Shown here in pieces: positions 51,998 through 61,016 of a DNA stretch of 64,000 nucleotides (positions within the stretch are counted from its first letter, which is position 1; every line of letters starts with the position of its first letter). The notes under the pieces are model-generated. The model was not told where the DNA came from. It saw only the letters and a list, made by a program, of their open reading frames with translations, and did not search any database. The DNA lies in the NCBI RefSeq assembly GCF_000179615.1, contig NZ_AEDD01000011.1, positions 1 to 64,000 of the forward strand, in the 5' to 3' direction. The position numbers were made by a program, and so were the translations under genes. The stretch is from Paenibacillus curdlanolyticus YK9 (GTDB lineage: Bacteria; Bacillota; Bacilli; Paenibacillales; Paenibacillaceae).

Positions 51998-52050
51998 ATA
52001 ACCAATGTTGTGTCAGGTTTGTTGACCTCAAAATGACATTTTCATATAGT
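51998..52050 (+). promoter_or_regulatory. Candidate PucR box and sigma-A promoter of the xanthine dehydrogenase operon
   Basis: The minus-strand read of 51998-52010 is CAACATTGGTTAT, matching 11 of 13 positions of the B. subtilis PucR box WWWCNTTGGTTAA. A consensus promoter follows: TTGACC at 52022-52027, 17-bp spacer, TATAGT at 52045-52050. The box lies just upstream of the -35, as expected for an activator. Together with pucR in the cluster this supports direct control. Confidence 0.7.
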
Positions 52051-52092
52051 GAGATTACTTAAAAGAAAGGCGCCAAGAACGGAGGGGTCCGG

Positions 52093-53100
52093 ATGGATAG
52101 CTTTCATTCGTTGCTGAAACGCCGTCGTCAACGGGAGTGTTCCGGCGTGCTAGCGACATTGCGGTCAGCTGAAGGCCATGCTTATCGGAAGCCTGGCGCT
52201 GCGATGTTGATCGGACCGAATGGACAGCTGGATGGACATTTGAGTCCGGGCTGCATTGAAGCCGATTTGGCACGGCTGGCTGATCGGGTGCTGGAGAGCG
52301 GAAGGTCTGCGTTCATGGTTTACGACGTGCGTGAGGCTGATGATTTGTCCTGGGGAGAAGCGGTAGGCTGCGGCGGTCGGCTGGAGGTGCTGCTGGAGCC
52401 GATGGATGCGACGCTAGTTGCTGCGCTTGACGCGGTGGAGCGCGCTTTGGATGAAGGGCATGCGGTGAAGCTTGCGCGGCGGATGAATGGCGAAGGGCTG
52501 GTCAGCGAATACCGGGTACAGTATGGGGATTGCTGGCATGAGCGTTTTTCAAGACCTTTAGATGGCATGCAGCGGGTGGATCAAGTGATCAGCTTCTATT
52601 ACGAGGCGAATCCGCGGCTCCTTGTTTTCGGTGCAGGCGATGATGCGATGCCAGTCGTAGAATTGGCGTCTCGAGCAGGGTTTTCGGTTATCGTTGCGGA
52701 TCGTAGAGAAGCGCTGTGCAGCCGATTGCGATTTCCTTCTGCTTCCCTTCTCGTGTCCGATGGCGTGAATGAGATGGGGGCGGCGCTGGCGATCGGCCCC
52801 AGAGACCGGGCTGTCGTTATGACGCATCAAATGGCACAGGATCGCGATCTATTGGTGCTCCTTGCGAAGTCCCCTGTACGATTCATAGGCTTGCTAGGGT
52901 CTTCCAAGCGCGTTCGTCGATTGACGGAAGGTTTGCTCTCGCCTCGCGATTCGCGCTTGCATGCCCCTGTAGGAATCGTCCCTTTCGCAGAAGGGCCTGA
53001 ACGAATCGCGATCAGTATCGTGGCTGAGCTGTTAGAGGATATTCGGCAGGAAGGCGCCTCAATCTCCTTGCGAGCGGCGGTCGAAGCAGAGAAGGGGTGA
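52093..53100 (+). CDS. pucA: XdhC-type molybdenum cofactor sulfurtransfer/insertion protein (PucA-like)
   Basis: A 335-residue XdhC/CoxI-family protein, needed to mature the Mo site of xanthine dehydrogenase. The N-terminal XdhC part (GVLATLRSAEGHAYRKPGAAMLI, LEVLLEPMDATL) precedes the Rossmann domain (LLVFGAGDDAMPVVELASRAGF, VVMTHQMAQDRD, FIGLLGSSKR). ATG 52093 follows GGAGGGG. First gene of the PucR-box promoter operon. Confidence 0.92.
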   Translation: MDSFHSLLKRRRQRECSGVLATLRSAEGHAYRKPGAAMLIGPNGQLDGHLSPGCIEADLARLADRVLESGRSAFMVYDVREADDLSWGEAVGCGGRLEVLLEPMDATLVAALDAVERALDEGHAVKLARRMNGEGLVSEYRVQYGDCWHERFSRPLDGMQRVDQVISFYYEANPRLLVFGAGDDAMPVVELASRAGFSVIVADRREALCSRLRFPSASLLVSDGVNEMGAALAIGPRDRAVVMTHQMAQDRDLLVLLAKSPVRFIGLLGSSKRVRRLTEGLLSPRDSRLHAPVGIVPFAEGPERIAISIVAELLEDIRQEGASISLRAAVEAEKG

Positions 53101-53104
53101 GGGG

Positions 53105-54058
53105 ATGGCGTCTCTGGAGCGGGATGTGCCGGCGTATGCGGCCGTGAAGGTTTGGCGTCCGCATACTGCGGAGGAGGCTTGGCGATTAAAGCGGCAATTC
53201 GGGGCAGCGGCCCGTTACGCTGCAGGCGGCACTTGGCTTAGGACGCGGTGGGAATCAGGTGCGGCTATGATGCCGCTGCACCTGATCAGCTTGGAGCAGA
53301 TTGCTGACATGCGGGGTGTCCAACAAATTGAGCTGGCTTCTATAGGAGAACCCCAAAGCTCGTTCCTTCGAATCGGCGCGATCACTTCGCTTGCCCAATT
53401 GATGGAAAGCCCTTTGGTCACGGGTGTCGCTCCTTTGCTGCAAGAAGCGGCAAGATCGATCGCAGCCCCTTCCATCCGACAATTGGCAACCGTTGGCGGT
53501 AATGTGTTGACGCGAAGCGGCGACTTGATCCCAGCATTGGCAGCGTTGGATGCGCAGCTTGTCTTGTGCACAGGAAGCGGGGCGAATGGCGGCCGGCATA
53601 GCGGCGGTTATGAGCGCCAGCCGTTAATCGAATGGCTTGCTGCGAGCGGCAATGATTCGGATAGCAGCGTAGTCGTTGCCGTCGACATTGCAGCTGAACC
53701 GCGGAGCAAACCGTATTGGTTTCGCAAAATTGGACGCCGGGAGTCGTTTTCGCCATCCGTTATAACGGCAGCCGGAACGTTCGGCATAGACGCGACTGGG
53801 CGACTGGACGACGTTCGAATCGTCGTTTCGGGAACAGGGATGCCTGCCGTGCGCCTGTATGACGCGGAGACGGCAGCTGAGCAGGGAGCGTACGGAATGG
53901 CGCTTTATGCGGCAGTTCGTGCAGGCGTACCGTCCGTTTCAGATGATTTTGCAGGATCAGCCTACAGAAGAATGGCGGCGGCGAATATGATTGCATCGGA
54001 GCTGGATGCGGCGGTTCGATCGATTGCTGCAGTAGGGGAGGTGTCAGCCGATGGATAG
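53105..54058 (+). CDS. pucC: Xanthine dehydrogenase, FAD-binding subunit
   Basis: A 317-residue FAD subunit of the molybdenum hydroxylase: FAD loop ARYAAGGTWLRT, IGAITSLAQLMESPLV, and ATVGGNVLTRSGDLIPALAALDAQL. It passes electrons from the Fe-S subunit to the acceptor. ATG 53105 follows a GAAGGGGTGAGGGG site. It overlaps the Mo subunit by eight bases. Confidence 0.92.
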   Translation: MASLERDVPAYAAVKVWRPHTAEEAWRLKRQFGAAARYAAGGTWLRTRWESGAAMMPLHLISLEQIADMRGVQQIELASIGEPQSSFLRIGAITSLAQLMESPLVTGVAPLLQEAARSIAAPSIRQLATVGGNVLTRSGDLIPALAALDAQLVLCTGSGANGGRHSGGYERQPLIEWLAASGNDSDSSVVVAVDIAAEPRSKPYWFRKIGRRESFSPSVITAAGTFGIDATGRLDDVRIVVSGTGMPAVRLYDAETAAEQGAYGMALYAAVRAGVPSVSDDFAGSAYRRMAAANMIASELDAAVRSIAAVGEVSADG

Positions 54059-56396
54059 CCGGTTGAATGATTCGCCAGGCAGGGCGGCTCCCTCGGTGAA
54101 GCTGAGCAGGGATACGGCTGGAGCGAGGTGGATGGATCGCCCTGATGGCCATGCGAAGGTGACGGGGCAGCTTGCCTACTTGACAGATCGAAGCATCGAG
54201 TCGATGCTCCATGGCAAAGTGCTGCGCAGCCGGCATCCCCATGCCAAGCTCGTTCATGTGGATATCGCTGCGGCTGTGTCGATGCCTGGCGTCCATGCGG
54301 TGCTGACGGCGGAGGATGTTCCGGGGTTAAACGGGTATGGCATCGTCACGCAGGATATCCCGGTATTTTGCACGGATCGGGTGCGCCATGTCGGTGATGT
54401 CATCGCTGCAATTGCGGCGGAGACGCCGGAGCAGGCAGCGGCGGCAGCAGAGGCGATTCATGTTGATTACGAGCCGCTTCCCGTTGTCGATGATCCCCTT
54501 CATGCGCTTGAGACGGATGCGCCGCAGCTGCACGAGATGGGAAATTTGCTGCATGAAACGCGCGTATGCCACGGTGATATTAATGAAGCATTTGCACAGT
54601 GCGCAGCGATTGTCGAGGAAGTGTATACGACGCCGCGCCAGCTTCATCTGTATATGGAAACCGAAGGCGGCTTGTTCATTCCTGAGGAGAGCGGGCGGCT
54701 CACCGTCTATTCAGCGACGCAGCATGGGTATAAGGATCGGATGCAGCTGGCGCGCATACTAGCAATGCCTGAATCCTCGATCCGCGTCGTATCAAGCCCG
54801 ATCGGCGGCTCGTTCGGCGGCAAGGATGAGCTGAACGTTCAGCCTTACGGCGCGCTGCTGGCGCTGCGAACCGGTCGTCCGGTTCGGCTGCACAACAGCC
54901 GGAGAGAGTCGATGCGCGCGAGCATCAAGCGGCATCCGATGCGCATACGCATGCGGACAGGCGCCGATGCGCAAGGGATGCTCATCGCGCATCATACGGA
55001 GATCATAGCGGATACGGGAGCATACGCAACGCTCGGGCGAGAGGTGCTCCAATTTGCGACCGAGCATGCAACAGGTCCATATCGTATTGCGAATGTGAAG
55101 ACGGAAGGGAAAAGCGTGTTTACGAACAACGGCATCGCCGGGGAGTTTCGCGGATTCGGCGGGAATCAGGTCATCTTTGCGCTGGAGGGCCAAATGGACC
55201 GGTTGGCAGAACGGCTTGGCATGGATGCTTGGGAGCTGCGCCGTCGCAACCTGCGCGAAGCGGATGATCCAGGGCCGCTGGATCAAATCATTGTGCCAAC
55301 CGACGGAGCCAGCGATGTATGGGCTTCGGCGATGCGATCGACGATGATGGCCCGTCGAGGGCGGGTGACGCAAGGCGCGAAGCCATGGCTGGTGCGCGGG
55401 GTAGGTGCCGCTATCGTCATGCATGGCGGCGGCCTCGGCTACGGCATACCCGATCCTGCGGGCGGGCGGCTGGCGTTGTCCGCTGACGGGAAGATTGAAG
55501 CGGCCTTCGGCTTCGAAGAGTTTGGGCAAGGCGTATTGTCGGTGCTGCAAATGCTAGTATGCGACCGGCTTCAGTGCTCGGCTGCTGACGTCCGCATCGT
55601 AATTGGCGACACCGATGCTGTGCCCCATACGGGATCTGCGACTGCTTCGCGAGCGACGGCGATGGCGTGGCAGGCGATGCAGAAGCTCGTGCCGCCTTTT
55701 GCGTCAGCGATTGTTGAACGGGCGGCGCAGCTGCTAGGCTGCGAGCGAGAGGAGCTGTTTACGAGCGAAGGCGGCGTGTGGCGGCGGGCCTCGCCCTTGT
55801 CTGCAGAGCTGCCGCAGCTGGCTTTGACTTATAAGCAGCTGGCAGAGTCTTCTCCTGCGCGCATCATAGAGCAGGCGGCGTTTGATTTTCCGGTCACGCC
55901 GACGGTTGATCCGGTCTTTGGCGCGCATTTTCTGTATACGTATGCGTCCGTTGCGGCGGAAGTCGAGGTGGATTTGCTGACGGGCCGCGTGCAAGTGCTT
56001 CAGACCGATCATTACGTTGCGGCGGGGCCAGTCGTCAATCCGATGGGCTTTTTGGGGCAGATTGAAGGCGGTTCGGTTATGGCTCTGGGCTTTGCTTTAA
56101 CGGAGGATGTCGTCATGGAAGAAGGCCGTTATGCGAGAGGTCAGCTGGATACGTACATGATTCCCACCATCCGGGATATTCCCGCAGCGGTAAACGTGGA
56201 AGCGATCGAGCATCTGCCGGCTGGCGATCCGTTCGGGCCGCGGGGCGTTGGCGAGATCGGCACAGTGGGCCTTGCTCCTGCTATCGCATCAGCCATTCGG
56301 GCGGCATGCGGCACTTGGGTGAATCGGCTCCCGGTACGGCCTGAGCAGCTGATTCGGCCTTATCATACCTTTTTGGAGGGACGGCTTCATGATTGA
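54051..56396 (+). CDS. pucD: Xanthine dehydrogenase, molybdenum-binding subunit
   Basis: The catalytic subunit, oxidising hypoxanthine and xanthine to urate. 781 aa with GHAKVTGQLAYLTD, VRHVGDVIAAIAAETPEQA, SPIGGSFGGKDELNVQPY, GEFRGFGGNQVIFALEGQ, VIGDTDAVPHTGSATASR, and the glutamate base region FGPRGVGEIGTVGLAPAI. Order FAD-Mo-FeS matches the B. subtilis pucCDE genes. ATG 54051 is inside the FAD subunit gene, and its stop overlaps the Fe-S gene. Confidence 0.94.
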   Translation: MDSRLNDSPGRAAPSVKLSRDTAGARWMDRPDGHAKVTGQLAYLTDRSIESMLHGKVLRSRHPHAKLVHVDIAAAVSMPGVHAVLTAEDVPGLNGYGIVTQDIPVFCTDRVRHVGDVIAAIAAETPEQAAAAAEAIHVDYEPLPVVDDPLHALETDAPQLHEMGNLLHETRVCHGDINEAFAQCAAIVEEVYTTPRQLHLYMETEGGLFIPEESGRLTVYSATQHGYKDRMQLARILAMPESSIRVVSSPIGGSFGGKDELNVQPYGALLALRTGRPVRLHNSRRESMRASIKRHPMRIRMRTGADAQGMLIAHHTEIIADTGAYATLGREVLQFATEHATGPYRIANVKTEGKSVFTNNGIAGEFRGFGGNQVIFALEGQMDRLAERLGMDAWELRRRNLREADDPGPLDQIIVPTDGASDVWASAMRSTMMARRGRVTQGAKPWLVRGVGAAIVMHGGGLGYGIPDPAGGRLALSADGKIEAAFGFEEFGQGVLSVLQMLVCDRLQCSAADVRIVIGDTDAVPHTGSATASRATAMAWQAMQKLVPPFASAIVERAAQLLGCEREELFTSEGGVWRRASPLSAELPQLALTYKQLAESSPARIIEQAAFDFPVTPTVDPVFGAHFLYTYASVAAEVEVDLLTGRVQVLQTDHYVAAGPVVNPMGFLGQIEGGSVMALGFALTEDVVMEEGRYARGQLDTYMIPTIRDIPAAVNVEAIEHLPAGDPFGPRGVGEIGTVGLAPAIASAIRAACGTWVNRLPVRPEQLIRPYHTFLEGRLHD

Positions 56397-56895
56397 AACC
56401 TCGTATCGGTTAGGCTGCATGCTGAATGGAGAAGTTGTGTCTCGCCAAGTGCCGCCGGTGCGGCGGCTGCTCGATTTGCTGCGGGAGGACATGGGGTTGA
56501 CGGGGACGAAGCCGGGCTGTGATGTCGGAAGATGCGGCGCTTGCATGGTGCTCGTGGACGGCAAGCCGATGAATGCATGCTTGCTGATGGCTTACCAATG
56601 CGAAGGCAGGTCAATCGAGACGATTGAATCCATTGCGGGGCCGTCAGGGGAGGGGCTGCATCCGATTCAGCAAGCGCTGGTCGCAGAGGGCGGATTGCAA
56701 TGCGGCTACTGCACGCCCGGCATGGTCGTCAGTCTCAAAGCGCTTTGCGACGAGGTGCCTCAGCCAACGAGAGCGCAAATCGAAGAGGCGTTAAGCGGGA
56801 ATTTATGCCGTTGCACCGGCTATGAAGGCATCATCCGCGGGGCATTGCGAGTATCGGCGTTTTATCAGCAACCGCATCCAGATCCGACACCTTGA
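56389..56895 (+). CDS. pucE: Xanthine dehydrogenase, 2Fe-2S subunit
   Basis: A 168-residue two-cluster ferredoxin-like subunit. The plant-type cluster has GTKPGCDVGRCGACMVLVDG and MNACLL; the second has LQCGYCTPGMV and SGNLCRCTGYEG. It relays electrons from the Mo site to FAD. It overlaps the Mo gene by eight bases, which couples their synthesis. Confidence 0.94.
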   Translation: MIETSYRLGCMLNGEVVSRQVPPVRRLLDLLREDMGLTGTKPGCDVGRCGACMVLVDGKPMNACLLMAYQCEGRSIETIESIAGPSGEGLHPIQQALVAEGGLQCGYCTPGMVVSLKALCDEVPQPTRAQIEEALSGNLCRCTGYEGIIRGALRVSAFYQQPHPDPTP

Positions 56896-56979
56896 AACCA
56901 AGACGGCGAATACAAGCTTTGCGTGCCGGCTGATGCCGACGCAGGCGATTCGCTTTCGATACGGGAGGAGAGATCAGCG

Positions 56980-58113
56980 ATGAAGAAATGGACACTGCTG
57001 CTGGCGCTCGCGCTGCTCGTCATAACGGCTGCTTGCTCGAAGGAGGCGAGTGCGCCGAAGGATGAAGGGTATCAGAAGGCGGGCGACGAGCAGGCGGTTA
57101 AGCCGGATGACAAGGCTAGTGCCAAGCCCAGAGTCGCTTTCGTGTATATTGGCGTTCCGGGTGATGGCGGCTGGACGTACCAGCATGATCTGGGCCGCAA
57201 AGCGGTCGATGAGAAGTTCGGCATTACGTCCACAATCGTCGAGAACGTGCCGGAAGGGCCGGACGCGGAGCGCGTTTTCGAGGAGCTGGCGCAAAAAAAC
57301 GACATCATATTCGGCACGAGCTTCGGTTATATGGATGCGATGGTTAATGTGGCGAAAAAGCATCCCGACGTCAAGTTTGCGCATGCGACAGGCTATAAAA
57401 CAGCAGAAAATTTATCCACCTACGCGGGGCGCGGTTATCAGACCGGCTATTTGTCAGGCATGGCTGCCGGCCTCATGACGAAGAACAATAAGATCGGCTA
57501 CGCGGCGGCGTTTCCGATTCCCGAAGTCATCTACACGATCAATGCGTTCGCCTTAGGCGCGCAAAGCGTGAATCCGGCTGCAACCGTGCAGGTCGTATGG
57601 ACGAATACATGGTTCGATCCAGCTGTCGAGCGCCAAGCGGCGGTCAGCCTTCTCGATCAGGGCGTTGATGTGCTTGCCAACTATCAGGATTCCCCTGCTG
57701 GCATTCAAGCGGCTGCCGAACGCAGCGTGTATGGGTTGGGCAACGATTCCGACATGAATAAGTACGCGCCTGATTTTTATTTGACGAATCCGGTATGGAA
57801 CTGGGCGCCTTACTACGTCGATCAAGTGCAGCAAATCGTTGACGGCACGTGGAAATCCTCCGACTATTGGGGCTCGGTTGCTGATGGAACGGCGGATATT
57901 GCGCCATTCGGCAAAAGCGTTCCGCAATCGGCACGCGATACGATCGAAACAAAAAAGCAAGCGATCAAAGACGATTCGTATCATGTATTCACGGGTCCAG
58001 TTTACGATCAAAGCGGAGCGGAGAAGGTAGCTGAGGGCAAAACGCTATCTGACGCAGACATTCACAGCATGATGTGGTTCGTTAAAGGCGTGAGCGGGAC
58101 GATTCCAAAATAG
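56980..58113 (+). CDS. BMP-family substrate-binding lipoprotein
   Basis: A 377-residue Bmp/Med/PnrA-family periplasmic-binding-type protein. It has a signal peptide WTLLLALALLVITAAC with the lipobox Cys, a charged linker, then RVAFVYIGVPGDGGWTYQHDLGR, DAMVNVAKKHPDVKFAHATG and DVLANYQDSPAGIQAAAE. Members capture nucleosides or purine-like ligands for ABC transporters. No permease or ATPase genes are adjacent. ATG 56980 follows GGGAGGAGAG. In the purine operon it most likely binds a purine or urate (inference). Confidence 0.85.
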   Translation: MKKWTLLLALALLVITAACSKEASAPKDEGYQKAGDEQAVKPDDKASAKPRVAFVYIGVPGDGGWTYQHDLGRKAVDEKFGITSTIVENVPEGPDAERVFEELAQKNDIIFGTSFGYMDAMVNVAKKHPDVKFAHATGYKTAENLSTYAGRGYQTGYLSGMAAGLMTKNNKIGYAAAFPIPEVIYTINAFALGAQSVNPAATVQVVWTNTWFDPAVERQAAVSLLDQGVDVLANYQDSPAGIQAAAERSVYGLGNDSDMNKYAPDFYLTNPVWNWAPYYVDQVQQIVDGTWKSSDYWGSVADGTADIAPFGKSVPQSARDTIETKKQAIKDDSYHVFTGPVYDQSGAEKVAEGKTLSDADIHSMMWFVKGVSGTIPK

Positions 58114-58145
58114 CGTTGCCCATTTTTTTGGACGGAGGTGTTTCG

Positions 58146-59135
58146 ATGACTCCGCATTTTACGGAACGAGCATTAATGTACGGCAAAGGCGACGTGTTCG
58201 TCTATCGCATGTATGCAACGCCGCTTACGGGAGTAAAGCCGATTCCGGAGTCGTCCTACACGGGCGAGGATAACATTATTTTCGCGTGGAATGTCGACGT
58301 GGCGCTGGGCGGCGAAGCGTTCCGCTCGTCATTCACCGAGGGCGACAACGGGCTGGTTGTGGCGACTGACTCTATGAAAAATTTTATCTTGCGCCATGCC
58401 GCTGATTTTGAAGGCAGCACGATTGAATCCTTTCTATCGGTAATGGCGACTCGATTTATGGATCAATACGGTCATATCGATCGAGTTGAGCTGGGAGCGG
58501 AACGGCTGCATTTTGATGCTGTTTCCGTCGGTAGTTCGGAAGGCGTGAAGCGAAGCGATACCGTGTTCCGTCATGCGCGTAATGAACAGGCAACCGCGAG
58601 AATTGCTGTTGTCCGCGGGCAAGCTGGCAATGAAATAGTAGCCTTGGAGGGAGGCTTGCGCGGCGTCCAGTTAATCAAGGTGAAGGGGAGCGCATTCGCC
58701 GGCTTTATACGCGATGAATATACGACGCTGCCCGAGACGAGCGATCGGCCGCTATATATCTATTTGAACGTGGCGTGGGCTTACGCTGATGCTGAGGACG
58801 CTGTCTCCGATGATCCCACTCGGTATGTGCCAGCTCCGCAGGTCGGGGACATCGTTCAGTCTGTGTTCCACGAGGTGTATTCGCCTTCGATTCAATATTT
58901 GCTTCATCAAATCGGGCTGCGCGTGCTGGAGCGGTTCCCGCAGCTTGCGGCGATTTCGTTCGAATCCAACAATCGGACATGGGAAACGATCGTTGAGCAG
59001 GCAGCGGCTAGCTCAGGTGCTGTGTATACGGAACCGAGACCTCCCTACGGCTTTCAAAGGTATACCTTGACGAGGAGCGATGCGGATGAGCATGGGCAAA
59101 ATCACGACGCACGCCTTGGATCTGCTTCGCGGTAA
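58146..59135 (+). CDS. pucL: Urate oxidase (uricase), single-domain
   Basis: Oxidises urate with oxygen to 5-hydroxyisourate. A 329-residue two-T-fold protein: MYGKGDVFVYRMY with catalytic Lys, VVATDSMKNFILRHAADFEG with the catalytic Thr, RPLYIYLNVAWAY, and LHQIGLRVLERFPQLAAISFESNNRTW. ATG 58146 has GGAGGTG upstream. B. subtilis PucL also carries an OHCU decarboxylase domain at its N-terminus; this protein has none. It overlaps the HIU hydrolase by 50 bases. Confidence 0.93.
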   Translation: MTPHFTERALMYGKGDVFVYRMYATPLTGVKPIPESSYTGEDNIIFAWNVDVALGGEAFRSSFTEGDNGLVVATDSMKNFILRHAADFEGSTIESFLSVMATRFMDQYGHIDRVELGAERLHFDAVSVGSSEGVKRSDTVFRHARNEQATARIAVVRGQAGNEIVALEGGLRGVQLIKVKGSAFAGFIRDEYTTLPETSDRPLYIYLNVAWAYADAEDAVSDDPTRYVPAPQVGDIVQSVFHEVYSPSIQYLLHQIGLRVLERFPQLAAISFESNNRTWETIVEQAAASSGAVYTEPRPPYGFQRYTLTRSDADEHGQNHDARLGSASR

Positions 59136-59448
59136 GCCGGCTGCTGGACTGAAGGTGGAGCTGTGGAAAATCGAATCGACTGAGCGGCGCCAGCTAATAG
59201 CTGTCGCCGAGCTCAATGAAGACGGCCGGACCAGCGGCCCTCTTCTGGCGGGCGAGGAGCTGGATGTCGGAATCTACGAGCTGCAATTCGCCGTCGGCGA
59301 CTATTTTGCTTCGTCGCCAGTTGCGGGTTCATCCCCCTCGCTATTCACGATTGTACCGATCCGCTTCTTCGTATCGGACTGCATGCAGCATTACCATGTG
59401 CCGCTGCTGGCTGCGCCTGGCGGCTATAGCACGTATCGCGGAAGCTGA
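59086..59448 (+). CDS. pucM: 5-hydroxyisourate hydrolase (transthyretin-like)
   Basis: Hydrolyses 5-hydroxyisourate to OHCU, the step after uricase. A 120-residue transthyretin-fold protein with ITTHALDLLRGKPAAGLKVELWKI (catalytic His), ELNEDGRTSGPL, and the family C-terminal YRGS. ATG 59086 has GAGGAG eight bases upstream; ATG 59080 is too close to it. It starts inside the uricase gene. Confidence 0.93.
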   Translation: MSMGKITTHALDLLRGKPAAGLKVELWKIESTERRQLIAVAELNEDGRTSGPLLAGEELDVGIYELQFAVGDYFASSPVAGSSPSLFTIVPIRFFVSDCMQHYHVPLLAAPGGYSTYRGS

Positions 59449-59466
59449 CAGGGGGCGTGGCGAACG

Positions 59467-60723
59467 ATGGAGTCCATTGCGCAATTGAAGCAGCTGCTCG
59501 CGAATCAGGTGGAATGGTTGTCGCATTATGGCGCAGACAGCGATGGCGGAGTGACGCGGCTGCTTTACACGCCAGCGTGGTTAAAGGCGCAGCAGGCGTT
59601 GGCAGAGCGGATGCGGGAAGCTGGATTGGATACGTATTATGATGATGCAGGCAATCTGTACGGGCGTTTGGAAGGGACGGAGCATCCGGAGGAAGTTGTG
59701 TTAACGGGCTCGCATATCGATACGGTGCGATCAGGGGGGAAATATGACGGGGCGGCAGGCATTTTGGCTGGTTTAGCCTGCCTTAGACGGCTATATGCGC
59801 AGTTCGGAAGGCCTAAGCGAACATTGGAAATTGTTTCGTTATGCGAGGAGGAAGGGAGCCGGTTTCCTATTACTTTCTGGGGATCAGGCAATATGACGGG
59901 CCGCTGGAGCATGAGCCGCATACCTGATGTGGCGGATGCCGAAGGCGTCTCGTTAGGGCAAGCGATGGCGGATGCCGGATTCGGCCCGGGAACGCATCGT
60001 CCATGCCGGCGCTATGATTTGGTTTCGTTTATTGAGCTTCATATCGAGCAAGGCATGGTATTAGAGCGGCTAGAATTGCCGATCGGAATCGTACAAGGCA
60101 TTGTCGGTCAAGTCAGATTGACATTCGAGGTGTGCGGGGAAACGAACCATGCAGGGACGACCCGGATGGCGTGGCGGAAGGACGCGGTTGCAGGAACGGC
60201 AGAGATGACGCTTGCTTTGGAGCGAGAGGCTAGGTCCGCAGGCGATCCATACGTTGCGACTGTGGGGAAGATGGTCGTAGCGCCGAACGTGTCGAATGTG
60301 ATTGCCGGCAATGTGCTGTTTACTGTCGATCTGCGCCATCCGGATGCGCTTTCTTTAGAAGCCTTTGCGCGTCGCATTGTTGAACGGTTTTACAGCATTG
60401 CCGCCGAACGCTCGCTGCAGCTGTCGCATCGACAGTGGATGCATGCGGACCCGGTGCCGATGAACGAAGAGCTGGTCCATAGGCTGGAGCAAACGTGCAA
60501 AAGTCTGCAAGTCAGCTACCACGAAATCCATAGCGGAGCGGGGCATGATGCGCAGCTGCTCAGCGCTGTTTGCCCTTCGGCGATGCTGTTCGTTCCAAGC
60601 CGCGCAGGCATCAGTCATTCCCCGGATGAATATACGGATGCGCAGGACTTGGCAGTCGCGACCCGCGTGCTAGCCGATACGCTGTACCAGCTTGCTTACG
60701 TTGGCGGTCAACGGCAAGCGTGA
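59467..60723 (+). CDS. pucF: Allantoate amidohydrolase (M20 family)
   Basis: Splits allantoate, releasing ammonia, in the later part of purine breakdown. A 418-residue M20-type hydrolase with metal ligands in LTGSHIDTVRSGGKYDGAAGI and LCEEEGSRFPITFWGSGNMTG, IELHIEQGMVLE, GETNHAGTTRMAWRKDA, and SGAGHDAQLL. It could also be an N-carbamoyl-amino-acid hydrolase, which shares these motifs, but the operon favours allantoate. Last gene of the purine cluster; the plus-strand terminator hairpin at 60853 lies 130 bases on. Confidence 0.88.
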   Translation: MESIAQLKQLLANQVEWLSHYGADSDGGVTRLLYTPAWLKAQQALAERMREAGLDTYYDDAGNLYGRLEGTEHPEEVVLTGSHIDTVRSGGKYDGAAGILAGLACLRRLYAQFGRPKRTLEIVSLCEEEGSRFPITFWGSGNMTGRWSMSRIPDVADAEGVSLGQAMADAGFGPGTHRPCRRYDLVSFIELHIEQGMVLERLELPIGIVQGIVGQVRLTFEVCGETNHAGTTRMAWRKDAVAGTAEMTLALEREARSAGDPYVATVGKMVVAPNVSNVIAGNVLFTVDLRHPDALSLEAFARRIVERFYSIAAERSLQLSHRQWMHADPVPMNEELVHRLEQTCKSLQVSYHEIHSGAGHDAQLLSAVCPSAMLFVPSRAGISHSPDEYTDAQDLAVATRVLADTLYQLAYVGGQRQA

Positions 60724-60725
60724 AA

Positions 60726-60821
60726 TTAGCTAAGCTGGGATAGCACTAGTCCCATTAATGCAATTACGACGATAACCGTGCCGATCGCGAGGCCGATGAT
60801 CAGTTTAGGCGAGATGTTCAT
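60726..60821 (-). CDS. 31-residue membrane microprotein
   Basis: Minus-strand ORF of 31 codons, MNISPKLIIGLAIGTVIVVI then ALMGLVLSQLS, one transmembrane helix. AAAAGGAG lies about nine bases upstream of ATG 60821 and the stop is two bases from the pucF stop (convergent). Unannotated-size gene; its ribosome site and single clean helix argue that it is real. Function unknown. Confidence 0.6.
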   Translation of the reverse strand: MNISPKLIIGLAIGTVIVVIALMGLVLSQLS

Positions 60822-60852
60822 GGATAACGGCTCCTTTTATTGTAAGTCAGAA

Positions 60853-60895
60853 AAAATCCCCAAAACCATTGCTGCTGCTGGGTTTTGGGGATTTT
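60853..60895 (-). terminator. Terminator after tRNA-Arg (works on both strands)
   Basis: Perfect 15-bp stem AAAATCCCCAAAACC / GGTTTTGGGGATTTT with a 13-base loop. The minus strand has a run of six T after the stem, suiting the tRNA; the plus-strand tail is shorter. Confidence 0.88.
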
Positions 60896-60927
60896 GTATC
60901 GTATGTATCGATCATTGTCGAATAAAG

Positions 60928-61004
<77 letters not shown>

Positions 61005-61016
61005 ACAACGGAAATT

